A program made the translations under genes and the position numbers. The notes under the pieces are model-generated. The model worked only from the letters and a program-made list of their open reading frames with translations, was not told where the DNA came from and did not search any database. This document shows positions 49,449 through 57,936 of a DNA stretch of 64,000 nt, piece by piece (position 1 is the stretch's first letter; every line of letters starts with the position of its first letter). The stretch is from NCBI RefSeq assembly GCF_048213115.1, contig NZ_CP172404.1, positions 1,488,001 to 1,552,000 on the forward strand, given 5' to 3'. The DNA is from Niveibacterium terrae. GTDB lineage: Bacteria; Pseudomonadota; Gammaproteobacteria; Burkholderiales; Rhodocyclaceae.

Positions 49449-49988
49449 ATGGAAGCGAGCTGTCTGAGGCAGGCCTGGCTGCGGCACGGGGGCGAGCTCT
49501 TCGGTTGGCTCCGGCACTCGCTTGGCGATCGGTCGCAGGCCGAAGACCTGCTGCAGGAGGTCTATCTGAAAGCGCATCTGCAGGGGCTGGCCTTCTGCTC
49601 GATCGCTCAACCGCGGGCCTGGCTATTCCATGTGGCCCGCAACGCGCTGGTCGATCTGGGGCGCCGGCGGCCTTCCTTCGTCGAGCTGCCCGAAGAGCTT
49701 CCCGCGCCCGAGGATGAGCCGGGAGATACCGTCGCGGGACTGGCGGACTGCCTGCCCAGGGCGCTGATCGAGCTCCCGGAGACCGACCGTGCGGCGATCG
49801 AACTGTGCGATCTGGCCGGGATGAGCCAGGCCGACTATGCGGTGCGGCAAGGTCTGAGCCTTCCCGGCGCGAAGTCTCGCGTCCAGCGCGCCCGTGCCCG
49901 GCTCAGAGCGTATCTGGTTACGAACTGTCAGATCCGCTTCGATGCCCAGGGTCGGGTCTGCTGCTTCACGCCGCGCCGCTCGCGATGA
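49449..49988 (+). CDS. sigZ: ECF sigma factor SigZ
   Basis: 179 residues. Sigma region 2 is LRHSLGDRSQAEDLLQEVYLKAHLQ with PRAWLFHVARNALVDLGRR. Region 4 is IELPETDRAAIELCDLAGMSQADYAVRQGLSLPGAKSRVQRARARL. A short Cys-containing tail, CQIRFDAQGRVCCFTPR, is characteristic of SigZ-type sigma factors. There is no adjacent anti-sigma gene; the tail cysteines may sense metal or redox state. The stop overlaps the EamA ATG (ATGA), so the transporter is coupled and is the likely output. Confidence 0.9.
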   Translation: MEASCLRQAWLRHGGELFGWLRHSLGDRSQAEDLLQEVYLKAHLQGLAFCSIAQPRAWLFHVARNALVDLGRRRPSFVELPEELPAPEDEPGDTVAGLADCLPRALIELPETDRAAIELCDLAGMSQADYAVRQGLSLPGAKSRVQRARARLRAYLVTNCQIRFDAQGRVCCFTPRRSR

Positions 49989-51037
49989 AGACTCGTTCAT
50001 TCTCCTTCAGTCCCGGTATCGCCGCCGCGCTGGGGGCTGCTCTGCTGTTTGGCGCGGGAACGCCTCTGGCCAAATGGCTGCTACAGGGCATCGGTCCCTG
50101 GATGCTCGCTGCGCTGTTCTATCTCGGTTCCGGTCTCGGGCTGGCCCTGTTCCGGAGGCTCGCTCGCGCCGAGCCTGTGCGTTTGCCCCGCCGCGAGCTG
50201 GGCTGGTTCGCCGCTGCCGTGCTCGCCGGCGGCGTGGCCGGTCCGTTGCTCTTGATGACGGGATTGAACGCGATGCCCGCATCGGGCGCCGCGCTGCTGC
50301 TGAACGCGGAGGGCGTGTTCACGGCGCTGCTGGCCTGGATCGTGTTCCAAGAGAACTTCGATCGCCGCATCGCGCTGGGCATGCTGGCGATCGCGGCGGG
50401 CTCGCTTCTGCTGAGCTGGCCCGGCGAGCTGCGCCTTGCGGGCCTGTGGCCGGCGCTCGCGGTGCTCGGCGCCTGCTTCGCCTGGGGTTTGGATAACAAC
50501 CTGACGCGCAAGGTGTCGCTGACCGACGCCAGCTGGATCGCGATGGTCAAGGGCTTGGCAGCGGGAAGCGTGAACTTCGCTCTGGCCTGGGGGCAGGGCG
50601 CCTCGCTGCCGTCTTGGCCAAGCTCGGCGATGGCGATGGCTGTGGGTTTCCTCGCCTACGGCATCAGTCTGGTCTGCTTCGTGATCGCGCTGCGCCATCT
50701 CGGCACAGCGCGCACCGGTGCCTACTTTTCAATCGCGCCGTTCGTCGGCGCTGCGCTCGCGCTGCTCTCGGGCGAGGTGCTGACGCCTGGTCTGGTCGGT
50801 GCCGGTGCGCTGATGGCGCTCGGCGTCTGGCTCCACCTGAGCGAGCGCCACGCGCACGAGCACGCTCATGCCGAGATCGAACACTCGCACAGCCACCGCC
50901 ACGACGAACACCACCAGCACGCACACGACTTCCCGGTCGAACCGGGAATCCGGCATGCGCATGCTCACCGGCACGAAGCCCTTGTGCATAGCCATGCGCA
51001 TTACCCCGATGCTCACCATCGGGATCACCGCCACTGA
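49985..51037 (+). CDS. EamA-family transporter with His-rich C-terminus
   Basis: 350 residues. Ten hydrophobic helices in two EamA repeats (FGAGTPLAKWLLQGIGPWMLAALFY... and ACFAWGLDNNLTRKVSL...) end near residue 285. They are followed by a soluble tail of about 60 residues packed with His (EHAHAEIEHSHSHRHDEHHQHAHDF, HAHAHRHEALVHSHAHYPDAHH; each listed as separate segments). The tail predicts binding of Zn, Ni, Co or Cu ions. Translational coupling with sigZ suggests metal-responsive efflux. ATG 49985 overlaps the sigZ stop. Confidence 0.88.
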   Translation: MKTRSFSFSPGIAAALGAALLFGAGTPLAKWLLQGIGPWMLAALFYLGSGLGLALFRRLARAEPVRLPRRELGWFAAAVLAGGVAGPLLLMTGLNAMPASGAALLLNAEGVFTALLAWIVFQENFDRRIALGMLAIAAGSLLLSWPGELRLAGLWPALAVLGACFAWGLDNNLTRKVSLTDASWIAMVKGLAAGSVNFALAWGQGASLPSWPSSAMAMAVGFLAYGISLVCFVIALRHLGTARTGAYFSIAPFVGAALALLSGEVLTPGLVGAGALMALGVWLHLSERHAHEHAHAEIEHSHSHRHDEHHQHAHDFPVEPGIRHAHAHRHEALVHSHAHYPDAHHRDHRH

Positions 51038-51047
51038 AGCGCTGCCG

Positions 51048-51821
51048 TCACCGGGCGTTCAGCTTCGCGTGGATCGCGCGGATCCGTTCGCACAGAAGCG
51101 CGCGGATCTTTTCTTCCTCTTCAGCGAGCGGGCGCACTGGAACCAGATCCATGACGCGCTCAGCCGGCAGATCGCTCGCCAGCAGCGTGTCGACGGCGCC
51201 GTGCAGAACTTCCCTGACGGTCTGACGCGACATCTCTTCGCTCAGCCCGAACTCGAGCGCGAGCTGGCGCAGCGTATCGAACTGGAACCAGAAATAGGTC
51301 GGCGCCATCGCGCTGACCACCGCATAGGTTTCGATCTGTTCATCGGGCACGACCGGCGTGTGGCCGAGCGGCTGGACGAGCGCGAGCAGAGCTTTGCGCG
51401 CTTCCTCGGCGAGCCCGTCGGAAAACGCGATCGGATTGTAGCCGGACGCGATCACGCTGGTCGCATTCGGATTCATCCGCGCCAGGCGGGCAAAACCGCC
51501 GAGCTGCTGCTGCAGTCCGGGCAGGCGAAGCCTGGGCGCCAGCGAGACCAGCACCGCGTCGGGACGCAGGCAGGGCGCGATCCGCGCCAGAGTCTCGGCG
51601 AGCACGGGAGGATGCAGCGCGACGAAGACCAGGGACTGGGCCGCGGCTTCCTCGCTCGTCGCCGGCTCTATCCAGGGAAACTCCTCCTTGAGCCGGTCCA
51701 GCGCCTCGACCGAGACATCCGCAACCCGAACCCGGGGCAGCGCGACGCCGGCCCTGAGCCAGCCGGCGAGCATGATGGAAGTGACGCGCCCGGCTCCGAT
51801 GAAACCAATTGAATCGAACAT
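51048..51821 (-). CDS. pyrroline-5-carboxylate reductase-like NAD(P)-binding protein
   Basis: 257 residues. A Rossmann motif IGFIGAGRVTSIMLAGW lies at the N-terminus, VFVALHPPVLAETL follows, and a ProC-like LARMNPNATSVIASG block has the conserved MPN-type turn. The C-terminal half is a helical dimerisation domain. It could reduce pyrroline-5-carboxylate, but divergence from typical ProC (YxFx and SPxGTT motifs lacking) leaves the substrate open. It is 40 bp downstream of a thioredoxin-like gene on the same strand. Confidence 0.75.
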   Translation of the reverse strand: MFDSIGFIGAGRVTSIMLAGWLRAGVALPRVRVADVSVEALDRLKEEFPWIEPATSEEAAAQSLVFVALHPPVLAETLARIAPCLRPDAVLVSLAPRLRLPGLQQQLGGFARLARMNPNATSVIASGYNPIAFSDGLAEEARKALLALVQPLGHTPVVPDEQIETYAVVSAMAPTYFWFQFDTLRQLALEFGLSEEMSRQTVREVLHGAVDTLLASDLPAERVMDLVPVRPLAEEEEKIRALLCERIRAIHAKLNAR

Positions 51822-51860
51822 GATGTTCTCCTTGCCCGGCGAGGCCGGGCGGCAATGGGA

Positions 51861-52091
51861 CTAGACCAGCCAGCTCTCGATCTCGGCGCGGCTGGGCAGC
51901 TTGCCGGTCGAGACCAGCCGGCCATCCAGCGCGACGCCGGGCGTGGCCATGACGCCGGCCGCCGCGATCGCCGCGTAGTCGGAAACCTTGTCGAGCTCGA
52001 CGGCGATTCCGCGCTCTTCAAGGACTTGCTGCACGGTCTGTGCGGTTTGCTGACAGCGGGCGCAGCCCGGACCATAGACGGTGACTTTCAT
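51861..52091 (-). CDS. small thioredoxin-fold protein (redox-active disulfide protein 2 type)
   Basis: 76 residues from ATG 52091. MKVTVYGPGCARCQQTAQTVQQVLEE gives the CxxC active site at 10-13. VMATPGVALDGRLVSTGKLPS is the cis-Pro loop and following strand of the MTH895/TM0996 family. These miniature thioredoxins usually accompany an ArsP/DUF318-type permease, and a piece of such a permease lies directly upstream. The seven-residue longer start at 52112 is possible, but SD GAGG favours 52091. Confidence 0.9.
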   Translation of the reverse strand: MKVTVYGPGCARCQQTAQTVQQVLEERGIAVELDKVSDYAAIAAAGVMATPGVALDGRLVSTGKLPSRAEIESWLV

Positions 52092-52101
52092 CGACGACTC
52101 C

Positions 52102-52188
52102 TCAGAGGACAAGGTTGAACAGATAGCCGACCAGCAGGATTCCGCCGCCGACGGTTCCTGCGAAAGTTGCGATCAGACGTGGCTTCAT
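52102..52188 (-). pseudogene. 28-residue permease C-terminal tail
   Basis: ATG to TGA encodes MKPRLIATFAGTVGGGILLV followed by GYLFNLVL, a single hydrophobic helix. GILLVGYLFNL resembles the last helix of DUF318/ArsP-type permeases that normally precede this thioredoxin gene. No other part of a permease is found upstream (52189-52314), so it is either a deletion remnant or a very small membrane protein. A weak SD argues for a remnant. Confidence 0.5.
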
Positions 52189-52314
52189 GACCCGGCGCAG
52201 GATTGACGCTGCGAGGCGGGAGATGGGGGGGCGAACATGGCAGAGGTCTCTTCGTGGATGGGATGCCGTTGAAGACGCAGCGACCCGGAAAAGGATGCAG
52301 CCCGGTTTTGTGAC

Positions 52315-53208
52315 TCAGGTGTTTTCTGCTCCCGCCTCGCGGAACATCCAGGCCTTGAAGCGTTCGAGCAGAGGCGTCGGTGCGCTGCCCTTGGGCGTCA
52401 CGAACCAGTAACGGCGCTCATCCGGGACGCTCAGCGCGAAGAGCTGAACCAGGCTGCCCTGGCGCAGCGCCTCGTCTGCCAGCGAGCGGCGCGTCAGCGC
52501 GACGCCGTGCCCGTTCTCGGCCCAGCTCAGCGCGAGCGCGAAATCGCTGAAGAATAGCCCCGTCTCCGGTTCCGGCCAGGGCAGGCCTGCGTGCGCGAAC
52601 CACTGCGCCCACAGCTCGCCCTGGGTGCGCAGCAGCGTGCAGCGCGCGAGGTCGGCCGGCGTTCCGATCGCATTCGCTGCGAGGTAGGCCGGGCTCGCGA
52701 CCACCAGCATCTCGTCGCCCATCAGCAGCTCGGCGTCGAGCTCCTCGTACTGGCCTGAGCCGAAGCGGATGCCGGCATCGACACCTTCGCGTGCGTAGTC
52801 GAGCAGCGACGAGGTCGAGAGGATGTTGATCTCGGCGCCCGGCTCCTGCTCGAAGAAGCGGCTGATCCTCGGCGTGAGCCAGCGCGCCGCGAATGAGGGC
52901 AGGGTCGTGATTGTCAGCCGGTTCGGGTTTGCCCGCCGGCGGACCCGGGCGACCGATTCGGCGAGCGCGGCGAGCGCGTCGTTGGCGCCCAGCGCGAGTT
53001 CCTGTCCCGCGGCGGTCAGTCTCACGCCCCGCCCCGAGCGGCCGAACAGCTTGACGCCGAGCGCGCCCTCCAGCTGCTTGATCTGCTGGCTGACCGCGCT
53101 GTGCGTCACGCAGAGTTCGTCGGCCGCGGCCGTCACGCTGCCCAGCCGTGCCGCCGCCTCGAAGGCGCGCAGCGCGGGCAGGGAGGGGAGTTTTCCGGGA
53201 GTCTTCAT
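52315..53208 (-). CDS. LysR-family regulator (GcvA-like)
   Basis: 297 residues. HTH LPALRAFEAAARLGSVTAAADELCVTHSAVSQQIKQLE lies at 9-46, followed by a periplasmic-binding-like effector domain. WLTPRISRFFEQEPGAEINI and GSGQYEELDAELLMGDEMLV are typical of the GcvA/AmpR branch. It is divergent from the acetylornithine-type aminotransferase; the 96-bp gap is the expected operator region, although no clear T-N11-A pair stands out. It is probably a regulator of that aminotransferase. Confidence 0.9.
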   Translation of the reverse strand: MKTPGKLPSLPALRAFEAAARLGSVTAAADELCVTHSAVSQQIKQLEGALGVKLFGRSGRGVRLTAAGQELALGANDALAALAESVARVRRRANPNRLTITTLPSFAARWLTPRISRFFEQEPGAEINILSTSSLLDYAREGVDAGIRFGSGQYEELDAELLMGDEMLVVASPAYLAANAIGTPADLARCTLLRTQGELWAQWFAHAGLPWPEPETGLFFSDFALALSWAENGHGVALTRRSLADEALRQGSLVQLFALSVPDERRYWFVTPKGSAPTPLLERFKAWMFREAGAENT

Positions 53209-53304
53209 GTCAGTTCAGCTTACCTGATTCTTAGAAATGATCGCTTGTTGACGTCCGCGTAGTCCATAAAAATCAGGGCTTATTGTAGGAATGAAGGAAT
53301 CAAG

Positions 53305-54489
53305 ATGGTAATGGAATCGACAGATTCTCTGATGGCGATCACGCCCCGGCCCGAGCTGGTCTTCGCGCGAGGGGAGGGGGGCTGGCTGTTCGACGAACGC
53401 GGTCAGCGCTATCTCGACTGGGTGCAGGGCTGGGCCGTCAACTGCCTGGGGCACAGCCCGGCCATCGTGGCCGACGCGATCGCAGCTCAGGCCGCAACGC
53501 TGATCAACCCGAGCCCCTCCTTTTACAACCGGCCCGCGCTGGAACTCGCGAAGCTGCTCACCGCGAAGAGCGCTTTCGATCAGGTCTTCTTCGCGAACTC
53601 GGGGGCCGAAGCGAACGAGGGCGCGATCAAGCTGGCCAGGAAATGGGGGCAGAAACACAAAGGGGGAGCCTACGAGATCATCACGTTCGCGGATGCCTTC
53701 CACGGCCGCACGTTGGCCACGATGTCGGCCTGCGGGAAACCGGGCTGGGACAGGCTCTTCGCGCCCCAGGTGGAAGGCTTCCCGAAAGCGCGCTTCAACG
53801 ATATCGCCTCGGTCGAGGCGCTGGTTTCGGAGCGGACCGTCGCGGTGATGATAGAGCCGATCCAGGGCGAAGCCGGCGTGATCCCGGCCCGCCGCGCATT
53901 CGCCGACGCGCTGCAGCGGCTCTGCCGCGAACGTGGCCTGCTGCTGATCGTCGACGAGGTGCAGACCGGCTGTGGGCGGACCGGCATGGCCTTCGCGCAC
54001 GAGGCTCTCGGCCTGGAACCCGATATCATGACGCTGGGCAAGGGCCTGGGCGGTGGGCTGCCACTCTCGGCGCTGCTCGCGAAAAAAGAGGTCTGCTGTT
54101 TCGACTACGGCGATCAGGGCGGCACGTTCTGCGGCAATCCGCTCGCCTGCGCGGCCGGTCTTGCCGCGATGAGAGCCGTGCTGGACGAGGATTTCCTCGC
54201 CGCGGTGCGCGCCCGCAGCGAGACATTGAGAGCCGGCCTGTCGCGCCTCTCGGCGAGCCGCGGCTTCGGCGAAGTCCGCGGCAGCGGGCTGCTGCTCGCG
54301 CTCGACCTGAAGCGTGAGGTCGCCGCCGAGCTCGTCAGCCGCGCCCGCGACGCAGGGCTGCTGCTCAACGCGCCCCGTCCCCATCTGCTGCGCCTGATGC
54401 CGGCGTTGAACATCTCTGATGCCGAGATCGCCGAAGGCCTGGCACTGCTGGAGCGGGTTCTGGACGGGATGGCGCTCAAGGCGGCCTGA
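53305..54489 (+). CDS. argD: acetylornithine/succinylornithine-type aminotransferase
   Basis: 394 residues, class-III PLP aminotransferase. FFANSGAEANEGAIKLARKW, FADAFHGRTLATMSA, IEPIQGEAGVIPA and LIVDEVQTGCGRTG are present, and the PLP Lys is in DIMTLGKGLGGGLPLSAL. A C-terminal LLLNAPRPHLLRLMPAL is typical of ArgD. It acts in arginine biosynthesis, possibly also on succinylornithine or diaminopimelate. SD AAGGA precedes ATG 53305. Divergence from a LysR gene is less usual for biosynthetic argD, so a catabolic paralogue is possible. Confidence 0.85.
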   Translation: MVMESTDSLMAITPRPELVFARGEGGWLFDERGQRYLDWVQGWAVNCLGHSPAIVADAIAAQAATLINPSPSFYNRPALELAKLLTAKSAFDQVFFANSGAEANEGAIKLARKWGQKHKGGAYEIITFADAFHGRTLATMSACGKPGWDRLFAPQVEGFPKARFNDIASVEALVSERTVAVMIEPIQGEAGVIPARRAFADALQRLCRERGLLLIVDEVQTGCGRTGMAFAHEALGLEPDIMTLGKGLGGGLPLSALLAKKEVCCFDYGDQGGTFCGNPLACAAGLAAMRAVLDEDFLAAVRARSETLRAGLSRLSASRGFGEVRGSGLLLALDLKREVAAELVSRARDAGLLLNAPRPHLLRLMPALNISDAEIAEGLALLERVLDGMALKAA

Positions 54490-54530
54490 GCCGGGATCGC
54501 GCCTTCCCGCGCGGGGAGGCGCGGCGTCCG

Positions 54531-55148
54531 CTATGCGCGGGCCTTCAGGCAGCCGATGATCAGGAAGACCGGGTATTCGCGCTCCCTGCCGTCGACCTGC
54601 TTGCGCATCACGAAGCCGGTCTGCGAATGGGTGACCGAGACGCCGTTGCGCTGGAGCAGATCCGCGATTTCGCTGCGCGCGAAGCCGTTGTGCGGGACGA
54701 TTTCGTCTGCATGAAAGCTGCCGTCCTCGCTGTCCAGATCCGCGAGGCAGATATGCCCCCCTTCGGTGAGGTGTCCGCAGAGCCCGGCGATCGCCCGACC
54801 GTGATCCTCGATGTGATGCAGTGCCATCAGGCTGACGATCAGATCGAAAGCCCCGCTGAGTTGCTCTTCGGCGAGGTTCAGCGTACCCACATTCACGAGG
54901 CCGGCTTCGCCCGCCTTCCGCTCGACTTCGGCGAGCATGCCCTTCGAGGTGTCGGCAAAGACGAAGCGTTTGAAGTGTGCCGCGAGCTCGAAGCCGAGCA
55001 GCCCGGTTCCGCAGCCGAAGTCCAGCCCGGCATCCTTGCCGGACGGCGGGACTCTCGCCGTGATCAGTTCGGCGATCTGTCTGGCCCGGTCACTCCGGTC
55101 CTGCTTCTGGTCCCAGTCCGGGGCCTTGTTGTCGAAGTACGCGCTCAT
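54531..55148 (-). CDS. class I SAM-dependent methyltransferase
   Basis: 205 residues. SAM motif I is GLDFGCGTGLLGFELA, motif II FADTSKGMLAEVERKA, and LIVSLMALHHIEDHGRAIAGL is a Methyltransf_11/12 landmark. A C-terminal HADEIVPHNGFARSEIADLLQRNG helix follows. The substrate cannot be deduced. It is monocistronic and lies about 120 bp upstream of an Asr-like module on the same strand, separated by that module's operator and leader. Confidence 0.88.
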   Translation of the reverse strand: MSAYFDNKAPDWDQKQDRSDRARQIAELITARVPPSGKDAGLDFGCGTGLLGFELAAHFKRFVFADTSKGMLAEVERKAGEAGLVNVGTLNLAEEQLSGAFDLIVSLMALHHIEDHGRAIAGLCGHLTEGGHICLADLDSEDGSFHADEIVPHNGFARSEIADLLQRNGVSVTHSQTGFVMRKQVDGREREYPVFLIIGCLKARA

Positions 55149-55224
55149 GTCGATGTCGCTCGGGGAAGAGCGCCCATTCTGATGCTTTTCCGCTGCGCGC
55201 GTCGGGCCTGGTCCGTAAACGCCA

Positions 55225-55246
55225 AAACCCCGGTTTCCCGGGGTTT
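55225..55246 (-). terminator. terminator of Asr-like copy C
   Basis: AAACCCCGG/CCGGGGTTT stem, loop TTTC, 22 bp beyond the stop codon. Same module as the other copies. Confidence 0.88.
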
Positions 55247-55268
55247 CGCGTTCAATGAGCTGCGCGGC

Positions 55269-55460
55269 TCACTTCGCGGCGGAGGCTTCCGCCTTCGGCG
55301 CGGCCTTCTTCACCTTCTTGACCTGATGCTTCTTGACCGAAGCCTTCGCGGTCGCGGCGGGCTTGGCGGCCGGAGCCGAGCCGGTGGGGGCGGGGGCCTC
55401 GGCGGCGAAGACGCCGGCGGCAAAGGTCAGCGCGGAGAGGGTGGCGATCAGCTTCTTCAT
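55269..55460 (-). CDS. Asr-like small secreted protein, copy C
   Basis: 63 residues, differing from copy A by one residue near the end (KAEASAAK against KTEASAAK). Signal peptide MKKLIATLSALTFAAGVFA, then the same Ala/Pro/Lys-rich chain with the KKHQVKKVKK block. SD AAGGAG seven bases before ATG. The almost unchanged DNA between copies, including synonymous sites, indicates recent duplication or gene conversion. Expected location is the periplasm. Confidence 0.85.
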   Translation of the reverse strand: MKKLIATLSALTFAAGVFAAEAPAPTGSAPAAKPAATAKASVKKHQVKKVKKAAPKAEASAAK

Positions 55461-55480
55461 GGTGGGGCTCCTTGTTTGAT

Positions 55481-55496
55481 CACTCGTGCTCGAGTG
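55481..55496 (-). promoter_or_regulatory. leader hairpin of Asr-like copy C
   Basis: CACTCG-TGCT-CGAGTG, perfect 6-bp stem, 21 bp upstream of the start codon. Confidence 0.5.
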
Positions 55497-55522
55497 CATG
55501 GCTGCAGTGTGAGCGCGCGGGA

Positions 55523-55560
55523 CTTAAGGCCTGATGAAGCGGACTTAAGCGGGGATTAAG
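55523..55560 (-). promoter_or_regulatory. four-half-site CTTAAG operator, copy C
   Basis: Minus strand: CTTAAT-N5-CTTAAG-N4-CTTCAT-N5-CTTAAG over 38 bp, same spacing as copies A, D and E. Confidence 0.8.
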
Positions 55561-55600
55561 GCGGAGAGCTCCGCGCGGTGCGGTTTCACGAAAGCCATGC

Positions 55601-56608
55601 TCAGGCGGCAGGGGTGCGAGTGAGGTCTTCGGCCCAGAGGATAGGAGATCTTGTCGGCGCAGAGGATACAAGGCTGCTCACGCTATCGAGACGATTGAGT
55701 TGCTCGGCCGACAGTTCGACCGTCAGTGCGCCGAGGTTGTCGCCGAGTTGGGACAAGGAGCGCGGCCCGATGATCGGAATGGAGCCGTGGGTTCCGGCCC
55801 AAGCAATGGCGACCTGACTTGCGCTGACGCCGAGTTCGCCCGCAATGCTCAGCACGGTGTCGAGAATCTGCGTGCGTTGCGCCGAATTCTCAGCTTGGAA
55901 GACCCGCCCACCGAAACCTTCCGCGCGACCCTTTTCGCCTTGCCGATACTTGCCTGTCAGCATGCCTCCACCCAGCGGCGACCAAGTCGTGATACCAAGA
56001 CCCAGTGCGCGCGACGCCGGGAATAGATCGACCTCTGGCTCACGGCGGACCAGGCTGTGTTCGAATTGCGCCGCCGCGATGGGCACCGCGTGGGTCAGTT
56101 CGGCCAGGGTGACGGCACGTGCCAGGCGCCAAGCCGCGAAATTCGACAAGCCCGCATAGAGAATCTTGCCCGCGCGGGCAAGGTCTTCGAAGCCACGTAC
56201 GATCTCCTCGGTGGGCGTGACGTCATCGGGATGATGTGCCCAGTAGAGGTCGATCCGGTCGGTTTTTAGCCGCTTGAGGCTGGCCTCCACTGAAGCGGTC
56301 AGCGCCTTGCGGCTGTTTCCGGTAACCAGTCGGTTGGGATTGGGCGTGGCGCCATTAGTGAACTTGGTGGCGAGGACGAAATCTTCGCGCCGCCCCTGCA
56401 GCAGCGTGCCGAGCAGTTCCTCGGACTGGCCGAATTGGTAGATATCCGCCGTGTCGATGAAGTTGCCACCGGCTTCGGCATAGGCGTTGAAGACTGCCTC
56501 GGCCACATCGGGGTCAGCCCCATAGCCCCAGCCCGTGCCGAAGTTGCCCGTGCCCAATGCGACTTGCGATACTCGCAGGCCGGTCTTACCAAAGACGGTG
56601 TATTTCAT
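55601..56608 (-). CDS. aldo/keto reductase
   Basis: 335 residues, (beta/alpha)8 AKR fold. Catalytic tetrad residues lie in NFIDTADIYQFG (Asp, Tyr), VLATKFTNG (Lys) and LYWAHHPDDVTP (His). NADPH binding is in the C-terminal IPIIGPRSLSQL block. It resembles YajO/general stress AKRs that reduce aldehydes and ketones. It lies at the 3' end of a minus-strand series of reductases, with a 210-bp gap from the ene-reductase gene, so it may have its own promoter. Confidence 0.9.
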   Translation of the reverse strand: MKYTVFGKTGLRVSQVALGTGNFGTGWGYGADPDVAEAVFNAYAEAGGNFIDTADIYQFGQSEELLGTLLQGRREDFVLATKFTNGATPNPNRLVTGNSRKALTASVEASLKRLKTDRIDLYWAHHPDDVTPTEEIVRGFEDLARAGKILYAGLSNFAAWRLARAVTLAELTHAVPIAAAQFEHSLVRREPEVDLFPASRALGLGITTWSPLGGGMLTGKYRQGEKGRAEGFGGRVFQAENSAQRTQILDTVLSIAGELGVSASQVAIAWAGTHGSIPIIGPRSLSQLGDNLGALTVELSAEQLNRLDSVSSLVSSAPTRSPILWAEDLTRTPAA

Positions 56609-56819
56609 GTTTCGCTCCGTTGTCGGAAATGTTCGCGCTGCGGCTCAGGCAAGGATGCCGACTGAATTCAAAAATCAGCACTCAGAACCGCGCATCCGCT
56701 CGCATACTGGGCAAGGCCATCGTCGAACACCCCATTTGCTCTTTGAGATCGCCGGCCGGGCTTCGCATGCAACAGGGTGCGGTCGATGCGAAGCTGCACG
56801 CAGCCCGGCTGGGCTTCGA

Positions 56820-57887
56820 TCAATAGTCGGTGTAGCCCTTTTCCCCTGGCGTGTAGAAGGTCGCAGCATCAGGTGCCGCCAGTTCCTGGCCTGACTTCAG
56901 CTTCGACACCAGATCCGGATTCGCGATGAACGGGCGACCAAAAGCCACCAGATCGCCGCGCCGGGCTTCGAGATCGGCTTCGGCGCGCGCGGCATCGTAG
57001 CCACCGGAGAGGATGTACTTTCCCTTGAACGCGGCACGGATTTTGGCTTTCAATACAGGGCTGACTTCGGGCGCCCCCATCGAGCTGTGATCCACGACGT
57101 GGATGTAGAGCAGGCCGAGCGCATTCAGCTCGTCGATCAGACGCAGATAGAGCGCATCCATTTCGGCATCCGGCGCCATGGCGTTGAATGCGCCATAGGG
57201 CGAAATACGCATGCCCACGTGCTCGGCGCCGATCGCCGCGACTGTTGCCCTAGCGACTTCAACGGCGAAACGGATGCGGTTCTCGACCGTGCCGCCCCAG
57301 CGGTCGTTGCGCTGGTTGGAGGCGGTGTTGAGGAATTGGTCGATCAGATAGCCGTTGGCCCCGTGCAGCTCGACACCGTCAAAGCCGGCCTGCATCGCCA
57401 GTCTGGCCGAGTTCGCATATTCGGCGATGCTCTGCGCGATGTCCGCTTCGCTCATCTCGCGTGGCACCGGATACGGCTGCATTCCGTTGGCGTCGGTCCA
57501 TATCTGGTCGGGGAGGGGGATCGCCGAGGGGGCGAGAACGTGCGCTCCGGCCGGCAGGTTCGCGGGGTGACTGGCCCGCCCGGTATGCATCAGTTGCACA
57601 AAAATCCTGCCGCCGGCCTGATGGACGCCCTCGGTCACTCCGTGCCAGGCCTGCACCTGTTCCTCGCTGAACAGCCCGGGAATGCGCGCATAGCCAAGAC
57701 CATCGGGGGACGGCGAAGTGCCTTCGGTAATGATCAGTCCGGCCTCGGCACGCTGGCGGTAATACTGTTCCATCAGCGCATTGGGCAGGTTTCCGATCGC
57801 GCGGCTACGCGTCAGCGGCGCCATGACGATGCGGTTCTTCAGCGACAGACCGCCCAGTTGGGTGGAGGTGAATAGCAGCTTGCTCAT
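56820..57887 (-). CDS. alkene reductase (Old Yellow Enzyme family)
   Basis: 355 residues, FMN-binding TIM barrel. KNRIVMAPLTRSRA binds FMN, LMHTGRASHPANLP carries a conserved His, FDGVELHGANGYLIDQFL holds the HGANGYL motif (His/Asn substrate contacts), and DLVAFGRPFIANPDLV binds the phosphate. It reduces electrophilic double bonds, nitro groups or nitrate esters with NAD(P)H. ATG 57887 (MSKLLFTSTQ) has SD GGGAG. It is last of four genes read from the HxlR-divergent promoter. Confidence 0.93.
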   Translation of the reverse strand: MSKLLFTSTQLGGLSLKNRIVMAPLTRSRAIGNLPNALMEQYYRQRAEAGLIITEGTSPSPDGLGYARIPGLFSEEQVQAWHGVTEGVHQAGGRIFVQLMHTGRASHPANLPAGAHVLAPSAIPLPDQIWTDANGMQPYPVPREMSEADIAQSIAEYANSARLAMQAGFDGVELHGANGYLIDQFLNTASNQRNDRWGGTVENRIRFAVEVARATVAAIGAEHVGMRISPYGAFNAMAPDAEMDALYLRLIDELNALGLLYIHVVDHSSMGAPEVSPVLKAKIRAAFKGKYILSGGYDAARAEADLEARRGDLVAFGRPFIANPDLVSKLKSGQELAAPDAATFYTPGEKGYTDY

Positions 57888-57936
57888 GAAAACTCCCGGA
57901 GTTTGAATTTGCGACGAGTCGGATTGAATGAAATGC

